Source of the DNA: Mycobacterium sp. OAS707
GTDB taxonomy: Bacteria; Actinomycetota; Actinomycetes; Mycobacteriales; Mycobacteriaceae
NCBI RefSeq assembly: GCF_014873705.1
Contig: NZ_JADBDS010000003.1
Location: 620,001-684,000 of the forward strand
Length of the DNA stretch: 64,000 nt
Direction of reading: 5' to 3'
Shown: positions 24,049 through 32,095 of the stretch, piece after piece
Layout of the letters: every line of letters starts with the position of its first letter
How positions within the stretch are numbered: the stretch's first letter is position 1
The notes under the pieces: model-generated
The model's database searches: none
Told to the model about the DNA's origin: nothing
Seen by the model: only the letters and a program-made list of their open reading frames with translations
Made by a program: the position numbers and the translations under genes

Positions 24049-25065
24049 GTGACTTTGCCGTCGACCTCCATCGAACCCAAGCTGCCCCGTGCCGTCGGCC
24101 CTCTCTCTTCGGCGATCATCGACACGCTCGCGCGCGGCAGGCCGGCGCTGCACGCCCGTCCGATCGACGTCCCCCTCTGTGAGGCCGATCCGTACGGTCT
24201 CGACCTGCAGCTGGCCCTCTACGTCTGCTACGAACTGCACTACCGCGGCTTCGACGGCGTCAACCCCCGCTGGGAATGGAATCCGGGACTGCTGCACGTC
24301 CGCGGTCGTCTCGAGGAAGCGTTCCTGAGCGCGGTCCGCCACGACGTCGGCGAGATCGCCGACGACGAAACCGCGGCCGACGCGATGGACGCGTTGTCGA
24401 TCGAACCGGTCGACGGCGAGGGCCCGTCGTATTACCTGCGCGACAGCGGCACCTGGGATCAGATGCGGGAGTACTTCGTGCACCGCTCGCTGTATCACCT
24501 CAAGGAAGCCGACCCGCACGCGTTCGCGATACCTCGCTTGATCGGACAGGCCAAGGCGTCGTTCGTCGCCGTCGAGTTCGACGAATACGGCGGTGGCCGT
24601 GGACCTTTGGTGCATCAGCAGCTGTTCGCCGACCTATTGGACGCCGCCGGCCTCGACTCGACCTACCTGGCCTATCTCGACGATGTGCCTGCCGACGCAC
24701 TGGCTTCGGTCAACCTGATGTCGCTGTTCGGTCTGCACCGCGAACTGCGCGGCGCCGCCGTCGGCCACTTCGCATCGACGGAAATCACGTCGTCACCCGG
24801 TTCCCGCCGCCTCGTCGACGCGCTGGAGCGGATGGGCGCACCGCAGGCGTGCATCAGTTTCTACCGCGAACACATCGTCGCCGACGCAGTGCACGAACAG
24901 GTGGTCCGCACCGATGTGGTGGGGGATCTCGTTGCGCGCGAACCACATTTGGACCGCGACGTGGTGTTCGGCATCAAGGCACGTGACATCGTGGAAGACC
25001 GACTCGCCGCACATGTGATGGCGTGCTGGAAGTCGGGCCGCTCGTCGCTACGCCGTCCGCTCTGA
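24049..25065 (+). CDS. Haem-oxygenase-like diiron (iron-containing redox enzyme family) protein
   Basis: A 338-aa protein resembling the 'iron-containing redox enzyme' (Haem_oxygenas_2 / HDO) family: all-helical haem-oxygenase fold that binds a non-haem diiron site. Candidate ligands are glutamates and histidines in VAVEFDEYG, LVHQQLF, FASTE and YREHIVADAVHEQ. Relatives oxidise or fragment amino acid and fatty acid substrates; the substrate here is unknown. The start is uncertain: a GTG at 24049 gives the natural N-terminus, whereas a GTG at 24025 lies 8 nt after a TAGTTT box and would be leaderless. It ends convergent to a CDGSH gene with an 18-bp overlap. Confidence 0.8.
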   Translation: MTLPSTSIEPKLPRAVGPLSSAIIDTLARGRPALHARPIDVPLCEADPYGLDLQLALYVCYELHYRGFDGVNPRWEWNPGLLHVRGRLEEAFLSAVRHDVGEIADDETAADAMDALSIEPVDGEGPSYYLRDSGTWDQMREYFVHRSLYHLKEADPHAFAIPRLIGQAKASFVAVEFDEYGGGRGPLVHQQLFADLLDAAGLDSTYLAYLDDVPADALASVNLMSLFGLHRELRGAAVGHFASTEITSSPGSRRLVDALERMGAPQACISFYREHIVADAVHEQVVRTDVVGDLVAREPHLDRDVVFGIKARDIVEDRLAAHVMACWKSGRSSLRRPL

Positions 25066-25263
25066 CCGTTCGGGCCGCTGACGGCAGCGGTGGCTGGTGT
25101 CGCACAGCGGGTAACTCTTGCTGCGCCGGCAGGTGCAGATCGCGACCATGAACCGGTCGGACTCCACGACGCTGCCGTCGGCCATCTCGATGCGCACCGG
25201 CCCCTGCACCATCACCGGGCCTGCGGGCACCACCCGCACGATGCGGGGCTCGTCGTCGCTCAC
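25048..25263 (-). CDS. CDGSH iron-sulfur domain protein
   Basis: A 71-residue protein with one CDGSH-type [2Fe-2S] motif: CTCRRSKSYPLCDTSH gives the C-x-C-x8-C-x3-H ligand set (three cysteines and one histidine). Such proteins act in electron or cluster transfer. The GTG at 25263 overlaps the methyltransferase stop as GTGA, so the two are coupled. Its 3' end overlaps the haem-oxygenase-like gene. It could supply electrons to that diiron protein; this is inference from proximity. Confidence 0.88.
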   Translation of the reverse strand: MSDDEPRIVRVVPAGPVMVQGPVRIEMADGSVVESDRFMVAICTCRRSKSYPLCDTSHRCRQRPERSERTA

Positions 25264-25955
25264 GCCTTGTCCGCCCTGATCACCAACAGCTCTTCCTCGC
25301 GACGGCCCGGCTCGAGCCGACCCGTCTCCTCCAACCACTGCGCCCGTGACGACAGCACCGGACCAAAGGGAATCCATTGCCATGCAATGACTTCCGCGTC
25401 CAGCCCGGTGCTGGCCAGCTGCGCCAACGTCTGACGGGGGCCGGCGAACTCCGACTGCACCAACAGCAAGGTGCCGCCGGTAGCGAGTAAATCGTTCGCG
25501 GAGGCGCACAGGGGGTCAAGGACCATGCGGCCGTCGTATCCGGCATCCCACGCCACCGAGGACCCGAGATGAGACGGGAACTGCACCCCTTCGGCGCTCG
25601 GATCATGCGGCACGTATGGCGGGTTGCAGACGATCAAGTCGTACGGGCCGAATTCGATCGCGCGCGCCCACGAGCCGAGGTGCACCGCGACATCGAAGCC
25701 GGCGCCTGCGGCGTTGCTTCGCGCGCAGTGCACGGCGCGCGGGCAGATGTCGAAGGCCGTGACCTCGGTGGCGCCCTGTTGGTAGGCGGCGATCGCGGCC
25801 ACACCGCTGCCGGTGCACAGGTCGGCGACGCGGTGACCACGCGCGAGGCCGGTCTTGTCCATGACGTCAATGAGCAGTTGAGAGTCCGCTTGTGGTGTGT
25901 AAACACCCTCGACAACGGCTGGAAAATCCAGGTCGGTGTATGCCCTTGTCAACAT
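25260..25955 (-). CDS. HemK2/MTQ2-type N5-glutamine methyltransferase-like protein
   Basis: Class I SAM methyltransferase of 231 aa. VADLCTGSGVAA is the SAM motif I and NPPYVP is the catalytic motif of the PrmC/HemK/MTQ2 group that methylates glutamine amides, or of related N6-adenine enzymes. The TPQADSQLL segment near residue 20 is typical of MTQ2-like proteins. I chose the ATG at 25955, with AAAGG upstream; an ATG at 25991 gives 12 more residues. It is the first gene of an operon with the CDGSH protein. The target is unknown; the canonical release-factor PrmC would be elsewhere. Confidence 0.85.
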   Translation of the reverse strand: MLTRAYTDLDFPAVVEGVYTPQADSQLLIDVMDKTGLARGHRVADLCTGSGVAAIAAYQQGATEVTAFDICPRAVHCARSNAAGAGFDVAVHLGSWARAIEFGPYDLIVCNPPYVPHDPSAEGVQFPSHLGSSVAWDAGYDGRMVLDPLCASANDLLATGGTLLLVQSEFAGPRQTLAQLASTGLDAEVIAWQWIPFGPVLSSRAQWLEETGRLEPGRREEELLVIRADKA

Positions 25956-26034
25956 CGGCCTTTCGACAGTGTTTGCTTGTGCGTCCAGCACTGCGGTGAT
26001 TAATGCCCGGTATCGGCTGCGTTAAACCACTGGT

Positions 26035-26745
26035 ATGGGTTTTGCACTGCGGCATTCAGGGCACACATGCCTGGTGCATGCTTCTGACGTCGTGGCGTTG
26101 CCGGTGCGGCTCGGAGCCGCCATCCGCCAGAGTCGGCTGTTCCATCCGCATGGTGTCCTCGCCGCGGGCCGACTCGAGCGGGTAGCGCCACCGGACCACG
26201 GACTGCCGATGCAGTCGTGCGACATCATCGGCCGGGTCTCCAAAGGCGTGGGCCTACCAGGCGCGATGGCCGACGTCGCCGGCCTCGCCTGGCGTATCCC
26301 GCCTCCGCAGGATCTGCGCTCGTGCGTGCCATGGGATGTCCTGCTGGCCTCGACGATCGCGAACAGCCGCTTCGTCCTCGGGCCGACACGGTCGTGGTCT
26401 GGCACGTCGTTCTCCAGCCTGATGCCGCTTCGATTCCGCGACGAGACGTGGTGGGTGCGCGCCAGACTGGTCACGAGGATCGATGAGCCCGGCCTGTCGC
26501 TGGACACGATCAGCAATCAAATCGACTCTGGCGGAATAGATTTCGATATCGAACAAGCCAAGGGCAGCGGAGAGTTCGAACCGCTGGCACGGTTGAAACT
26601 GCTCCATCTGGATCCGAGCAACGACGACATCGCGTTCGATCCCGTACTCCACAGCGATGAGGACGTGCAGTTGGCTCCCGGTTGGCTCGCGAACATCCGC
26701 CGAGCGGCGTATCGGCGCAGTCGCGAAGGCAGAGAATCCAACTAA
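26035..26745 (+). CDS. Conserved mycobacterial protein of unknown function
   Basis: A protein of up to 236 aa. I recognise this sequence type from other mycobacteria but know no assigned function; database names such as 'phosphodiesterase' have no motif support that I can see. Conserved-looking segments include RVSKGVGLPG, the tryptophan-rich TRSWSGTSFSS and ETWWVRARL, and a C-terminal LAPGWLANIRRAAYRRSREGR. No signal peptide or membrane helix. The start is uncertain: the ATG at 26035 lacks a ribosome site, and GTG codons near 26074-26104 are alternatives. Its stop interlocks with that of the minus-strand 50-residue ORF as CTAA. Confidence 0.72.
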   Translation: MGFALRHSGHTCLVHASDVVALPVRLGAAIRQSRLFHPHGVLAAGRLERVAPPDHGLPMQSCDIIGRVSKGVGLPGAMADVAGLAWRIPPPQDLRSCVPWDVLLASTIANSRFVLGPTRSWSGTSFSSLMPLRFRDETWWVRARLVTRIDEPGLSLDTISNQIDSGGIDFDIEQAKGSGEFEPLARLKLLHLDPSNDDIAFDPVLHSDEDVQLAPGWLANIRRAAYRRSREGRESN

Positions 26746-26894
26746 GCGGTGGGCTCCGCGTCGGTCTCCGCGACATCAGGCGCATTCTCCCGGGTCGCCA
26801 TACCCCCTTCGCGGCCTTCATCTTTCGGACCGGGACGCCCGCCCTTTGGCTCGTCGGCGTTTTCGTTGTCGTAGATCCCTTTACCGGTTGGCAT
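26742..26894 (-). CDS. 50-residue acidic, Gly/Glu/Asp-rich small protein
   Basis: ATG at 26894 preceded by GAAAGG at 7 nt spacing. The frame encodes 50 residues, starting MPTGKGIYDNENADEP, rich in Gly, Pro, Glu and Asp and probably disordered. It contains a GGRPGPKDEGREGG segment. No family recognised. It is too short for common ORF cut-offs but has a good ribosome site, sensible codon use and a stop interlocked with the neighbouring gene, so I consider it real. It is divergent from the hemerythrin-like gene (103 bp), with which it may share regulation. Confidence 0.65.
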   Translation of the reverse strand: MPTGKGIYDNENADEPKGGRPGPKDEGREGGMATRENAPDVAETDAEPTA

Positions 26895-26997
26895 CGCAAT
26901 ACCTTTCGTCCTCGTGGAACTACCCGCTGACGGCCCGTTTCAACCTGCCTGCCTCGGGTATGCGCTGCGGACTATCGACTCGCGAAAGGCAACAAGA

Positions 26998-27582
26998 GTG
27001 GAAGCTTTGACGTTTCTTCGAGAAGATCACAAAAGCGTGCTCGGGATGTTGGAGGTCCTCGACGGCGCCCCGTCGGGTTCCGGTGCCGACCTCAGCGGCC
27101 TCGGCACCATGGTGACCAACCTCGTCATCGCCGAGTCGCAGCATGAGGCTATCGAAGAGCAATTCTTCTGGCCTGCGGTCCGGGACGCGCTCAGCAACGG
27201 TGATGAGTTGGCCGACGAAGCAATCGCCCAAGAACAAGAGGGCAAGAAGCTGCTTCAGCGACTGGAAGACGGCAAGCCGGGAGAGCCCGATTACCAACAG
27301 GCGCTCCAGGATTTCGTCAAGGCCGCGCGAGAGCACATCAGGTATGAGCAGGACGTCGTGTGGCCCGCATTCGAGGCGGCGGTCAGTCGGCAGGAACGCG
27401 ACAAATTGGGCGAAAAGCTCGAAGCCGCAAAGAAGATCGCACCGACCCGGCCCCACCCGGACACTCCACCCAATTCGGCCGTGCAGAAGACGATGGGAAC
27501 GGCAGCGGCGATCGCCGACCACGTGCGTGACGCGGCCACTGGCCGAGAGGCGGAGAACCCGCCCGACCCACAGATGCACTGA
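26998..27582 (+). CDS. Hemerythrin/HHE-domain protein
   Basis: A 194-residue protein with an HHE cation-binding four-helix domain. Candidate di-iron ligands are H11, H49, E53/E54, H113 and E117 in REDHK, ESQHEAIEEQFFWP and EHIRYEQDVVWP. Mycobacterial relatives respond to nitric oxide or peroxide stress. The GTG at 26998 follows GAAAGG at 8 nt. The C-terminal 40 residues are proline-rich and probably disordered. It ends at a strong bidirectional terminator shared with the convergent manganese catalase gene, a functional neighbour in peroxide handling. Confidence 0.88.
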   Translation: MEALTFLREDHKSVLGMLEVLDGAPSGSGADLSGLGTMVTNLVIAESQHEAIEEQFFWPAVRDALSNGDELADEAIAQEQEGKKLLQRLEDGKPGEPDYQQALQDFVKAAREHIRYEQDVVWPAFEAAVSRQERDKLGEKLEAAKKIAPTRPHPDTPPNSAVQKTMGTAAAIADHVRDAATGREAENPPDPQMH

Positions 27583-27589
27583 GCACGCC

Positions 27590-27621
27590 GGAACCGGCGT
27601 CGTGGGTTCGACGCCGGTTCC
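27590..27621. terminator. Bidirectional terminator between hemerythrin and catalase genes
   Basis: A perfect 13-bp stem, GGAACCGGCGTCG against CGACGCCGGTTCC, closes a 6-nt loop. It fills the 53-bp convergent spacer. There is no T-run, common for mycobacterial terminators. Confidence 0.75.
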
Positions 27622-27635
27622 GCGCTATGGGTGAA

Positions 27636-28532
27636 TCAGGTTGTGGGCATGCGTTGTTCGTGCGTGAACGGCTTTTCGCAGGGCACGTCCGGTTCCCCGT
27701 CGGGGTTCATCTTGGCGCCTTTATTCTCGCGCAACTTGGTGCCCAGCCACTCTTCTTCCGGCTTGCCGACGTACTTCCACTTCATGCCGTCAGGCCACGG
27801 TCCCTGACCCTGGTTCCACGGACCACGAACCGGCCGACTCCCGCCGTTTGACATGTTGAACGCCACGTTCTGGAAGCGGTCGTCGCCGGCCAGCGTGCCG
27901 GGCGGGAAGTTGACCGGCAGCTCGTTGAGAGCAGCGGTGAACTGCTGGTAGTGCGCGATTTCCCGGGTCATCAAGAATGTCAGGGTGTCCTGCACACCGG
28001 GGTCGTCGGTGAATTGCTTGAGGTACTCGTAGACGACCTTCGCCCGTGACTCGGCGGCAAGATTGTTACGAAGGTCGACGGTCGGATCGCCGTTGGCGTC
28101 GATGTAGGCGCCCGTCCAGTTGTTGCCTGCCGAATCCTTGGCATCCGGTCCGCCGCCACTGAGAACGAAGAACAACGGGTTGACGGCGACTTGATGGATG
28201 GCCTGCTCGCGGCCGTCCGCGTTAGCCACCGCAGGCATCCAGTCGCAGCGCTCATGGGCCATCTTGAGGTCGTCGTTGAGGCCGTCGAGAAGCATCGTGA
28301 TCGTCGACCCGACGATTTCCAGGTGGCTGAGTTCCTCGGTGGCGATATCCATGAAAAGGTCGTACATCTTCGGATTCTTCTGACGCAGAACGAATGCCTG
28401 GATGAAGTACTGCAGGGCAGCAGTGAGCTCACCATTGGCTCCCCCGAATTGCTCCATGAGTAGCGAGGCAAACCTCGGGTCGGGCCGCTCCACCCGCACC
28501 TCGAATTGAAGATCTTTGTTGTGAACGAACAT
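27636..28532 (-). CDS. Manganese catalase
   Basis: Dimanganese catalase of 298 aa, decomposing hydrogen peroxide in the cytoplasm. Metal ligands are expected at E35 (GGANGELTAA), E66/E67 and H70 (ATEELSHLE), a glutamate in LAAESRAKVVYEY and a histidine in TREIAHYQQF. The length and the C-terminal extension match the KatN/YdbD family. The ATG at 28532 is the natural start. Mn catalase is absent from the M. tuberculosis segment, so this is part of an accessory insertion. It is convergent with the hemerythrin-like gene. Confidence 0.94.
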   Translation of the reverse strand: MFVHNKDLQFEVRVERPDPRFASLLMEQFGGANGELTAALQYFIQAFVLRQKNPKMYDLFMDIATEELSHLEIVGSTITMLLDGLNDDLKMAHERCDWMPAVANADGREQAIHQVAVNPLFFVLSGGGPDAKDSAGNNWTGAYIDANGDPTVDLRNNLAAESRAKVVYEYLKQFTDDPGVQDTLTFLMTREIAHYQQFTAALNELPVNFPPGTLAGDDRFQNVAFNMSNGGSRPVRGPWNQGQGPWPDGMKWKYVGKPEEEWLGTKLRENKGAKMNPDGEPDVPCEKPFTHEQRMPTT

Positions 28533-28603
28533 TGGCGCCTCCCGGCGATTGAAGTAGTGCAGATCGCCGCCGGTTACCCAAGGTCTTGGACGCCAAACTG
28601 AAT

Positions 28604-29590
28604 CTAGCCCGATGCGCTGCGCAGCTTCTCCAACAGTGAGCCCGCCGCCTCCTTCAGGAACAGCTCCTGGTTGTCATCGCCGATCTGCACGAGCGCAATG
28701 TCGGTGAACCCGGCTTCCCAGTACTTGCGCACCGCGTCGACGATTGCGTCGAGATCCGGTCCGCACGGGATGGATTCGGCGACATCCTCCGGCCTGACGA
28801 ATTGCGTGGCACCCTCGAATCCCGCCGTCGTCGGTAGATCGGCATTGACTGCCCAGCCGCCACCGAACCAACGGAACTGATCGTGGGCACGCGCGACCGC
28901 GGCGTCGCGGTCGGGGTCCCAGCAGATCGGTATCTGCCCGATCACGCGCACGTCGCCGGGCAGTCCGGTCGCGCGGCGTGCGTCATGCCATGCATCGACG
29001 AGGTCCTTGTTCGGCTCGACGGCGATCAGATGGTCGGACAGCGGCGCGAACATGTCGACCGACCGCTCGCCGGAGACAGCCGTGGCAATCGCGACGGGTG
29101 TCTCGGGCACGTCCCATATCCGGGCCGAGTCAACCTCGAAATACTCACCTTTCCAGTCGATCAGCTCGCCGGTGAACAACTCGCGGATGATCTGGATGGC
29201 TTCCTTGAGCATCTGCTGGCGCCGTGACACCGTCGGCCAGCGCCCGCCGACCACATGTTCGTTGAGATTCTCGCCGCTGCCTACGCCGAGCGTGAATCGC
29301 CCATCGGCGAGGATCTGAAGTGTCGCGGCTTTTTGCGCCACGACTGCGGGGTGATACCGCATCGTCGGGCAGGTGACGTAGGTGAACAGCTCGACCTGTT
29401 CGGTCGCATGCGCGACGGCACCGAGCACCGACCACGCGTACGGCGCATGGCCTTGCGACGCCAGCCACGGAAAGTAGTGGTCGCTGGACACCTCGAAGTC
29501 AAAGCCTGCGCGTTCCGCCGAAACGGCATAACGGACAAGCTCTTTAGGGCCGCTCTGTTCTGTCATCAGGGTGTAGCCAAAACGCGTCAT
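28604..29590 (-). CDS. F420-type LLM-class oxidoreductase (TIGR03557-like)
   Basis: A 328-aa luciferase-like TIM-barrel flavin/F420 oxidoreductase. The N-terminal FGYTLMTEQ and the SSDHYFPW segment, together with the non-prolyl cis-peptide region, resemble F420-dependent glucose-6-phosphate dehydrogenase relatives (TIGR03557 family). Substrate unknown. I chose the ATG at 29590, which gives the family N-terminus directly; the longer frame would add an arginine-rich unrelated leader. It lies upstream of the Mn catalase on the same strand with a 71-bp gap and could be co-transcribed with it. Confidence 0.88.
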   Translation of the reverse strand: MTRFGYTLMTEQSGPKELVRYAVSAERAGFDFEVSSDHYFPWLASQGHAPYAWSVLGAVAHATEQVELFTYVTCPTMRYHPAVVAQKAATLQILADGRFTLGVGSGENLNEHVVGGRWPTVSRRQQMLKEAIQIIRELFTGELIDWKGEYFEVDSARIWDVPETPVAIATAVSGERSVDMFAPLSDHLIAVEPNKDLVDAWHDARRATGLPGDVRVIGQIPICWDPDRDAAVARAHDQFRWFGGGWAVNADLPTTAGFEGATQFVRPEDVAESIPCGPDLDAIVDAVRKYWEAGFTDIALVQIGDDNQELFLKEAAGSLLEKLRSASG

Positions 29591-29639
29591 GGCACTCGGG
29601 TACCCGGCCGTCTTTCCCGAGAAACGATCGGCGAACCGG

Positions 29640-30104
29640 CTACAGCCTGTCCTTGACCGCCTCCGACAGTCGCTTGCCGTCGGCCTTGCCTGCGGCAATG
29701 GCGGTCGCGGCCTTCATCACCTGGCCCATCTGTCGCATGCCGGGCCGCTCCCCGATCTCCTCGGCCACCTGTGCGATCGCGGTGTCGACGACGTCGGCCA
29801 CCTCGGCTTCCGTGAGCTGCGTCGGCAGATACTCGTCGATGATGCGAGCCTCGGCGTGCTCGTTCGCCGCGAGTTCGCCGCGACCGTTCTGCGTGTAGAT
29901 CTCGGCCGACTCACCGCGCTTTTTCGCCTCGCGCTGGAGCACTTTGATCACGTCTGCGTCGGATAGCTCACGCGGCGCGTTCCCTGAAACCTCTTCGGTC
30001 TGTATCGCCGCCAGCACCAACCGCAACGTCGCGGTGCGCAGCTTGTCCTGCGACTTCATCGCGGAGGTCAAGTCGGCGCGCAACCGGTCTTTGAGTTCGG
30101 CCAT
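29640..30104 (-). CDS. GatB/YqeY domain protein
   Basis: Orthologue of Rv3688c (154 aa). YqeY-like proteins share the tRNA-binding tail domain of GatB (amidotransferase subunit B) and are thought to act in tRNA-related processes. The sequence shows the typical LKDRLRADLTSAMKSQDK start and the GQVMKA segment of the C-terminal domain. It is monocistronic, divergent from the MoxR cluster with a 103-bp intergenic region. The ATG at 30104 gives the family start. Confidence 0.9.
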   Translation of the reverse strand: MAELKDRLRADLTSAMKSQDKLRTATLRLVLAAIQTEEVSGNAPRELSDADVIKVLQREAKKRGESAEIYTQNGRGELAANEHAEARIIDEYLPTQLTEAEVADVVDTAIAQVAEEIGERPGMRQMGQVMKAATAIAAGKADGKRLSEAVKDRL

Positions 30105-30207
30105 GACGCAAACGCTACGCCGGGGCGGCCGCAGGCCGGTGCGCCTTTCCGGCGGCGCGCCGTCGACGACGTTGTCAATTCGCACTGTCATCGACAGGAT
30201 GGTGACC

Positions 30208-31437
30208 ATGAGCAACGACGCCGGCGGCTACCCCACGGCTGGCCCGTCGACGCCCGGCTATCCACCTCCCGGCTATCCGCCGCCGGGCTACCAGGGTCAT
30301 CCGACGCCCCCGTATCAGGGCTATCCACCCCCTGGGGGCTATCCCCCGCCGGGATACCCGCCGCCGGGATACCCGCCGCCTGGCTACGGCTTCCCGGGTG
30401 GCTACCCCCCGCCGGGCTACCCACCACCCGGATACCCCCCGCCCGGGTACGGTGCACCGTTGGCTCTCAAGCCCGGCGTGATTGCGTTGCGGCCGTTGAG
30501 TCTGTCGGACATCTTCAACGGGGCGGTGGCCTACATCCGCGCCAATCCCAAAGCGACGCTGGGGTTGACGACCGTGGTAGTGGTTATCGCACAGCTTCTC
30601 GCGCTCGTATTATCGGTCGGCCCGTTCGCCGTCACGGGTCGGCTTCAGCCGACGCTGAACGGTCAGGAAGTATCGACGGGCTTGCTGATCGGTTCGTCGG
30701 CCTCGAGCATCGCGGGCGCAGCCGCCACGTGGCTGTCGTCCATCTTGTTGAGCGGCATGCTCACCGTCGTCGTCGGACGTGCCGTGTTCGGCGCGAGCAT
30801 CACCGTGAAGGAGGCGTGGCAGCGGCTGCGCCCCCGACTGTGGGCGCTGATCGGCTTCGCGGTGCTGCAGGTGCTCGGCGCCGTCGTCCTGGTCACCATC
30901 GGTGTGCTCGTCATCGCCGGAGTCGCGGTGGCGGCCAACGGTACCGCGGCCGCCGTTGTCGGGGTGCCGTTGGTGATCGCACTGGCTCTCGGCATGATCT
31001 ACCTGGCCACGATGCTGATGTTCACACCGTCGCTCATCGTGCTGGAACGGCTCGCGATCTTTCCTGCGATCGCGCGCTCATTCAAATTGGTGCGCAACGA
31101 CTTCTGGCGGGTGTTCGGCATCTGGCTGCTCGCCATGATCGTGACCTCAGTGGTGGCGGGAGCGGTATCCGTACCATTCAGCCTCGGCGGCCAAATCCTG
31201 CTCACTGCAGCGTCTTCCACGATGGCGTTCCTTTTCGCCCTGGTGCTGTTGTCCGTGGGCAGCGCGATCGGCCAGATCATCACCGCGCCGTTCTCTGCCG
31301 GTGTCGTCGTGCTGCTCTACACCGACCGCCGCATCCGGGCCGAGGCGTTCGACATGGTGCTGCAGACCGGTGCGTGGTTGGGGCCCGGCGCTCCACCAGA
31401 TTCCACCGACCACCTGTGGCTGACCCGCCAACCCTGA
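30208..31437 (+). CDS. Multi-pass membrane protein with Pro/Gly/Tyr-rich N-terminus (Rv3689 type)
   Basis: A 409-aa protein. Residues 1-83 are a disordered tail built of repeated YPPPG units. From about residue 115 there are about six hydrophobic helices resembling glycerophosphoryl diester phosphodiesterase membrane domain (GDPDase_memb) proteins. Orthologue of Rv3689. It heads a six-gene set with DUF4129, DUF4350, MoxR and DUF58 proteins. I chose the ATG at 30208, with AGGATGG upstream; the ATG at 30199 in the same frame is possible. Function unknown. The tail could mediate self-association or envelope contacts. Confidence 0.85.
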   Translation: MSNDAGGYPTAGPSTPGYPPPGYPPPGYQGHPTPPYQGYPPPGGYPPPGYPPPGYPPPGYGFPGGYPPPGYPPPGYPPPGYGAPLALKPGVIALRPLSLSDIFNGAVAYIRANPKATLGLTTVVVVIAQLLALVLSVGPFAVTGRLQPTLNGQEVSTGLLIGSSASSIAGAAATWLSSILLSGMLTVVVGRAVFGASITVKEAWQRLRPRLWALIGFAVLQVLGAVVLVTIGVLVIAGVAVAANGTAAAVVGVPLVIALALGMIYLATMLMFTPSLIVLERLAIFPAIARSFKLVRNDFWRVFGIWLLAMIVTSVVAGAVSVPFSLGGQILLTAASSTMAFLFALVLLSVGSAIGQIITAPFSAGVVVLLYTDRRIRAEAFDMVLQTGAWLGPGAPPDSTDHLWLTRQP

Positions 31438-31438
31438 C

Positions 31439-32095
31439 GTGCCGACAATAGACATCGACCGCGACGCCGCGCACGAGGCGGCGCAGCACGAGCTCGCAAA
31501 GCCGATATACCCCAAGGCATCACTGACCGATCGGATCCTCGACTGGATCAACGAGATGCTGTACCGGCTGATGGAGGCCAGCGCATCGGTGCCCGGCGGT
31601 TGGCTGACGCTGAGCGTGTTGGGGATTCTGCTTGCGATCGCCATCGTGGTCGCTATCCGCATCGCCCGACGCACCATGCGCACCAACCGTCGCGGCGAGC
31701 ATGCACTGTTCGGCGAGCACGAACTCAGCGCCGCTCAACACCGCGCCACTGCCGAACAGAATGCGGCACAAGGCAATTGGTCCGCCGCGATCCGCAACCG
31801 GCTCAGGGCCGTCGCCCGGCAGTTGGAGGAGAGCTCGGTCCTCGATCCCGTACCCGGCCGCACCGCGACCGAACTCGCGCGCGACGCCGGCCGCGCGCTA
31901 CCCGCGCTGACCACCGAATTGAGCGGGGCAGCAGAGGCTTTCAACGACGTCAGCTACGGTGAGCGGCCGGGAACCGAGGCTGCTTACCGGATGATCGCCG
32001 ACCTCGACAACCACCTGAGATCACGCACGTCGGCCACCTCCAACGCCGCGGCTGTGGTCCCCGCGGCCGCCGACGGTTGGGCCGAAGTGCGATGA
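31439..32095 (+). CDS. DUF4129 membrane protein (Rv3690 type)
   Basis: A 218-aa protein with one membrane helix (about 56-74). Its C-terminal DUF4129-like domain has a conserved Trp/Arg-rich segment (GNWSAAIRNRLRAVARQLEE) and the TATELARDAG motif. This domain often follows transglutaminase-like or MoxR-associated proteins. The GTG at 31439 begins one base after the upstream TGA. The stop overlaps the next ATG as ATGA. It is part of the MoxR operon; function unknown. Confidence 0.87.
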   Translation: MPTIDIDRDAAHEAAQHELAKPIYPKASLTDRILDWINEMLYRLMEASASVPGGWLTLSVLGILLAIAIVVAIRIARRTMRTNRRGEHALFGEHELSAAQHRATAEQNAAQGNWSAAIRNRLRAVARQLEESSVLDPVPGRTATELARDAGRALPALTTELSGAAEAFNDVSYGERPGTEAAYRMIADLDNHLRSRTSATSNAAAVVPAAADGWAEVR

